Assembly (NCBI RefSeq): GCF_024137025.1
Contig: NZ_JAMYJR010000013.1
Coordinates: 248,001-312,000, forward strand
Direction: 5' to 3'
DNA length: 64,000 bases
Source of the DNA: Paractinoplanes aksuensis
Lineage (GTDB): Bacteria; Actinomycetota; Actinomycetes; Mycobacteriales; Micromonosporaceae
Part shown: positions 62,690 to 64,000 of the stretch, piece after piece
How the letters are laid out: every line of letters starts with the position of its first letter
Numbering within the stretch: position 1 is the first letter of the stretch
Notes under the pieces: generated by a model
The model's input: the letters and a program-made list of their open reading frames with translations, nothing else
Told to the model about the DNA's origin: nothing
The model's database searches: none
Made by a program: the position numbers and the translations under genes

Positions 62690-63553
62690 CTACTTGTCTT
62701 GGTAGGTGGGGTAGCCCGACCGTTCGACCAGGTTGCCGGTGGCCTTGGTGAAGGCTTCGTAGATGTCGTCGTCGAAGTGGTTCTGCCAGTCGCCGGCCTG
62801 GCCCTTGCGGTAGTGGGAGACCTTGGCTGTGCCCTGGCGGTCGTTCATCTTGGCGAAGCTGTATTTTTCCAGCGTCTGCGCCAGTTCGGCCGGGGGCAGG
62901 TGGATGCCGCAGTGTTCCAGCAGCTGTTCCATCTCGGCCGCCTGGTTCTCGCCGGTCAGGTCTTCGTAGCGGACCAGCCGCACCTCGGGCGTCGGCGGCG
63001 CGTCGATCCACGAGCGCAGCACGTTGAAGCGGCCCTTCTTGGCCAGGTCGTCGATCAGCCACAGCATGCCCTCTTTGCGGGGCTTGTCCATCAGGACCTT
63101 GCGCTGTTCGAGCACGTCACCCATGGGGCCGTGGGAGTTGCGGGTGGAGAAGTAGCTGGACACCACCATGTCGCGGGGGTCGCGCATCACGAAGAAGGCG
63201 CGGTATTTCTCGGGTTTCGCCATTTTGTCGAACCGGGCCCGCGGGATGAACATCGACAGGCCGATCCGTCCGCGCGGCACGACCTGGGGGTGCTTCCAGC
63301 CGTAGAAGCGGGGGTCGTACGTCAGCAGGCCGCTGTGCCGGTAGACGACCGGGTCGCTGAAGACCGCCTTGATCCACTGGCTCGCCGTCTTGCGGATGGC
63401 GCAATGGTAGACATTTTGCACCTCAGTGCGCGTGGCGACGGGCACGGTGAGCCGCAGCCGGGCGTTGTACGCCTCGAGCATCGTGCGTCGCGCCAGCACC
63501 CGCACCGGTTCGGGTGCGTTCTGCTTGGCGTACATGACAGCGCTGTTGAACAT
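62690..63553 (-). CDS. PAPS-dependent sulfotransferase
   Basis: 287 residues from ATG 63553. Motifs in order: 5'-phosphosulfate loop YHCAIRKTASQWIKAVF, 3'-phosphate site FVMRDPRDMVVSSYFSTRNS, VRLVRYEDLTGENQ and the C-terminal RKGQAGDWQNHF. These mark the cytosolic-type sulfotransferase fold. It transfers sulfate from PAPS to an unknown acceptor, often a natural product, glycan or lipid. The C-terminal AFTKATGNLVERSGYP is typical. It is isolated, with a terminator 50 bases upstream from the preceding gene. Confidence 0.9.
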   Translation of the reverse strand: MFNSAVMYAKQNAPEPVRVLARRTMLEAYNARLRLTVPVATRTEVQNVYHCAIRKTASQWIKAVFSDPVVYRHSGLLTYDPRFYGWKHPQVVPRGRIGLSMFIPRARFDKMAKPEKYRAFFVMRDPRDMVVSSYFSTRNSHGPMGDVLEQRKVLMDKPRKEGMLWLIDDLAKKGRFNVLRSWIDAPPTPEVRLVRYEDLTGENQAAEMEQLLEHCGIHLPPAELAQTLEKYSFAKMNDRQGTAKVSHYRKGQAGDWQNHFDDDIYEAFTKATGNLVERSGYPTYQDK

Positions 63554-63601
63554 CGTCCGAGCCTGGGTCCTTTGCGTACGTAAAGGCGACGCCTATCAAA
63601 A

Positions 63602-63633
63602 TAAGCGCGCAAGATTATGATCTTGCGCGCTTA
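63602..63633 (-). terminator. Rho-independent terminator downstream of the aminopeptidase-like gene
   Basis: Perfect 14-bp arms TAAGCGCGCAAGAT (63602-63615) and ATCTTGCGCGCTTA (63620-63633) with a 4-nt loop; on the minus strand the hairpin is followed by TTATTTTGATAGG, a T-rich run. Confidence 0.8.
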
Positions 63634-63678
63634 CGTGTGCCCGGACTTTACAACAAATTCGATCAAGTTGGTGAGATC

Positions 63679-63720
63679 GGGGCCTGGGAGTCTCCTGTGT
63701 ATCGAGGCCGCCCAGGCCCC
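63679..63720 (-). terminator. Second inverted repeat after the aminopeptidase-like stop
   Basis: GGGGCCTGGG (63679-63688) and CCCAGGCCCC (63711-63720), 22-nt loop, directly after the stop at 63725; may be an additional terminator in tandem with 63602-63633. Confidence 0.55.
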
Positions 63721-63724
63721 GGAG

Positions 63725-64000
63725 TCAGGCGCGAGCTCGTAGCATGCGGCGCAGCTCGTCGGTGTACTCGAGCACGGTCTGCCGCACCACCGGCACGGCC
63801 TCGGCCGCGGCCTTCTCGGCCCGCGACGGGAAGTCCTCGCCGGTGCCGAAGCGGGGCAGCAGCCGGCTCGAGAACACCATGGCCGGGATCATGCCGCCCT
63901 TGTCGAAGCTCGGCAGCAGGCTCAGATACTTCTCGCCGTACGGGGCCAGGATCTGATCCTGCCCCGGCCGCCAGAACGCCCGGGCCACCGCGCCCATCGA
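63725..64000 (-). CDS. C-terminal end of a probable aminopeptidase N (ERAP1-C-like), truncated by window
   Basis: Frame open to the last base; 91 codons visible. The sequence AVARAFWRPGQDQILAPYGE, then FDKGGMIPAMVFSSRLLPRF and YTDELRRMLRARA, resembles the helical C-terminal ERAP1-like domain of actinobacterial aminopeptidase N (the stretch after the gluzincin and beta domains). Catalytic motifs lie outside the window, so the assignment is tentative. Two hairpins follow its stop on the minus strand. Confidence 0.5.
   Translation of the reverse strand, partial: SMGAVARAFWRPGQDQILAPYGEKYLSLLPSFDKGGMIPAMVFSSRLLPRFGTGEDFPSRAEKAAAEAVPVVRQTVLEYTDELRRMLRARA

Overview
The window is high-GC actinobacterial DNA. 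GTG starts are common, GTGA/ATGA stop-start overlaps are frequent, and secreted enzymes carry actinomycete modules (CBM2, CBM13/ricin, PKD, Rpf, FxSxx-type loci). The repertoire fits a Micromonosporaceae-type soil actinomycete such as an Actinoplanes relative; this is an inference from gene content, not a proven identification. No rRNA, tRNA, CRISPR array, phage or complete insertion sequence was seen.

Layout. 1-5.6 kb: a run of secreted proteins (ThuA/sugar-dehydrogenase/PKD/DUF1080 protein cut by the window edge, a cupredoxin protein, a repetitive beta-solenoid protein). 5.6-12.6 kb: a decayed fragment, a SCO6745-type protein, an SDR, a winged-helix regulator and a 1453-residue secreted subtilase with kelch repeats. 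12.7-24.1 kb: a carbohydrate regulon. A long minus-strand run encodes a lipoprotein, two ABC permeases, a membrane protein, a LacI regulator, an FGGY kinase and a fucose/arabinose-isomerase-like protein. A second LacI gene and a divergent GH116-like glycosidase lie beside it. The lipoprotein and glycosidase promoters share an identical 12-bp palindrome. 24.2-30.5 kb: BON protein, DUF234-type ATPase/nuclease-fold protein with a low-GC inverted-repeat promoter, HelD-like RNA polymerase-associated ATPase, and an ECF sigma factor followed by a cupin-like and a membrane protein. 30.5-32.8 kb: a secreted clan-A glycosidase with CBM2 under a perfect CebR-type operator. 32.8-36.3 kb: STAS/anti-sigma-kinase partner-switching genes around an Nramp-type transporter. 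36.3-40 kb: an unknown protein, glgX, a 169-bp nested palindrome and the broken halves of a universal stress protein. 40.1-44.5 kb: a thermolysin-like protease facing a lipoprotein serpin, then an Rpf protein behind a ydaO (c-di-AMP) riboswitch.

44.6-54.2 kb is the most interesting part. A tight operon encodes a nucleoside-phosphorylase/VMAP fusion, a MoxR AAA ATPase and a 1430-residue vWA/NB-ARC/TPR protein of the FxsT kind. Its last codons overlap the last codons of a convergent HExxH-type (putative peptide beta-hydroxylase) gene. Just upstream of that gene is an unannotated 52-59-codon peptide gene that looks like a modified-peptide precursor, preceded by a short ORF with a strong ribosome site and an in-frame amber codon. 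No radical-SAM FxsB or FxsC is present. The layout suggests a ternary vWA-MoxR-VMAP NTP-dependent signalling or conflict system coupled to a hydroxylated peptide.

54.5-64 kb: a WGR/beta-propeller protein, a CBM13/beta-helix secreted protein with a one-mismatch CebR-type site, a DoxX protein, a DUF4331-TPR-NicO (nickel/cobalt exporter-like) operon, a sulfotransferase and the 3' end of a probable aminopeptidase.
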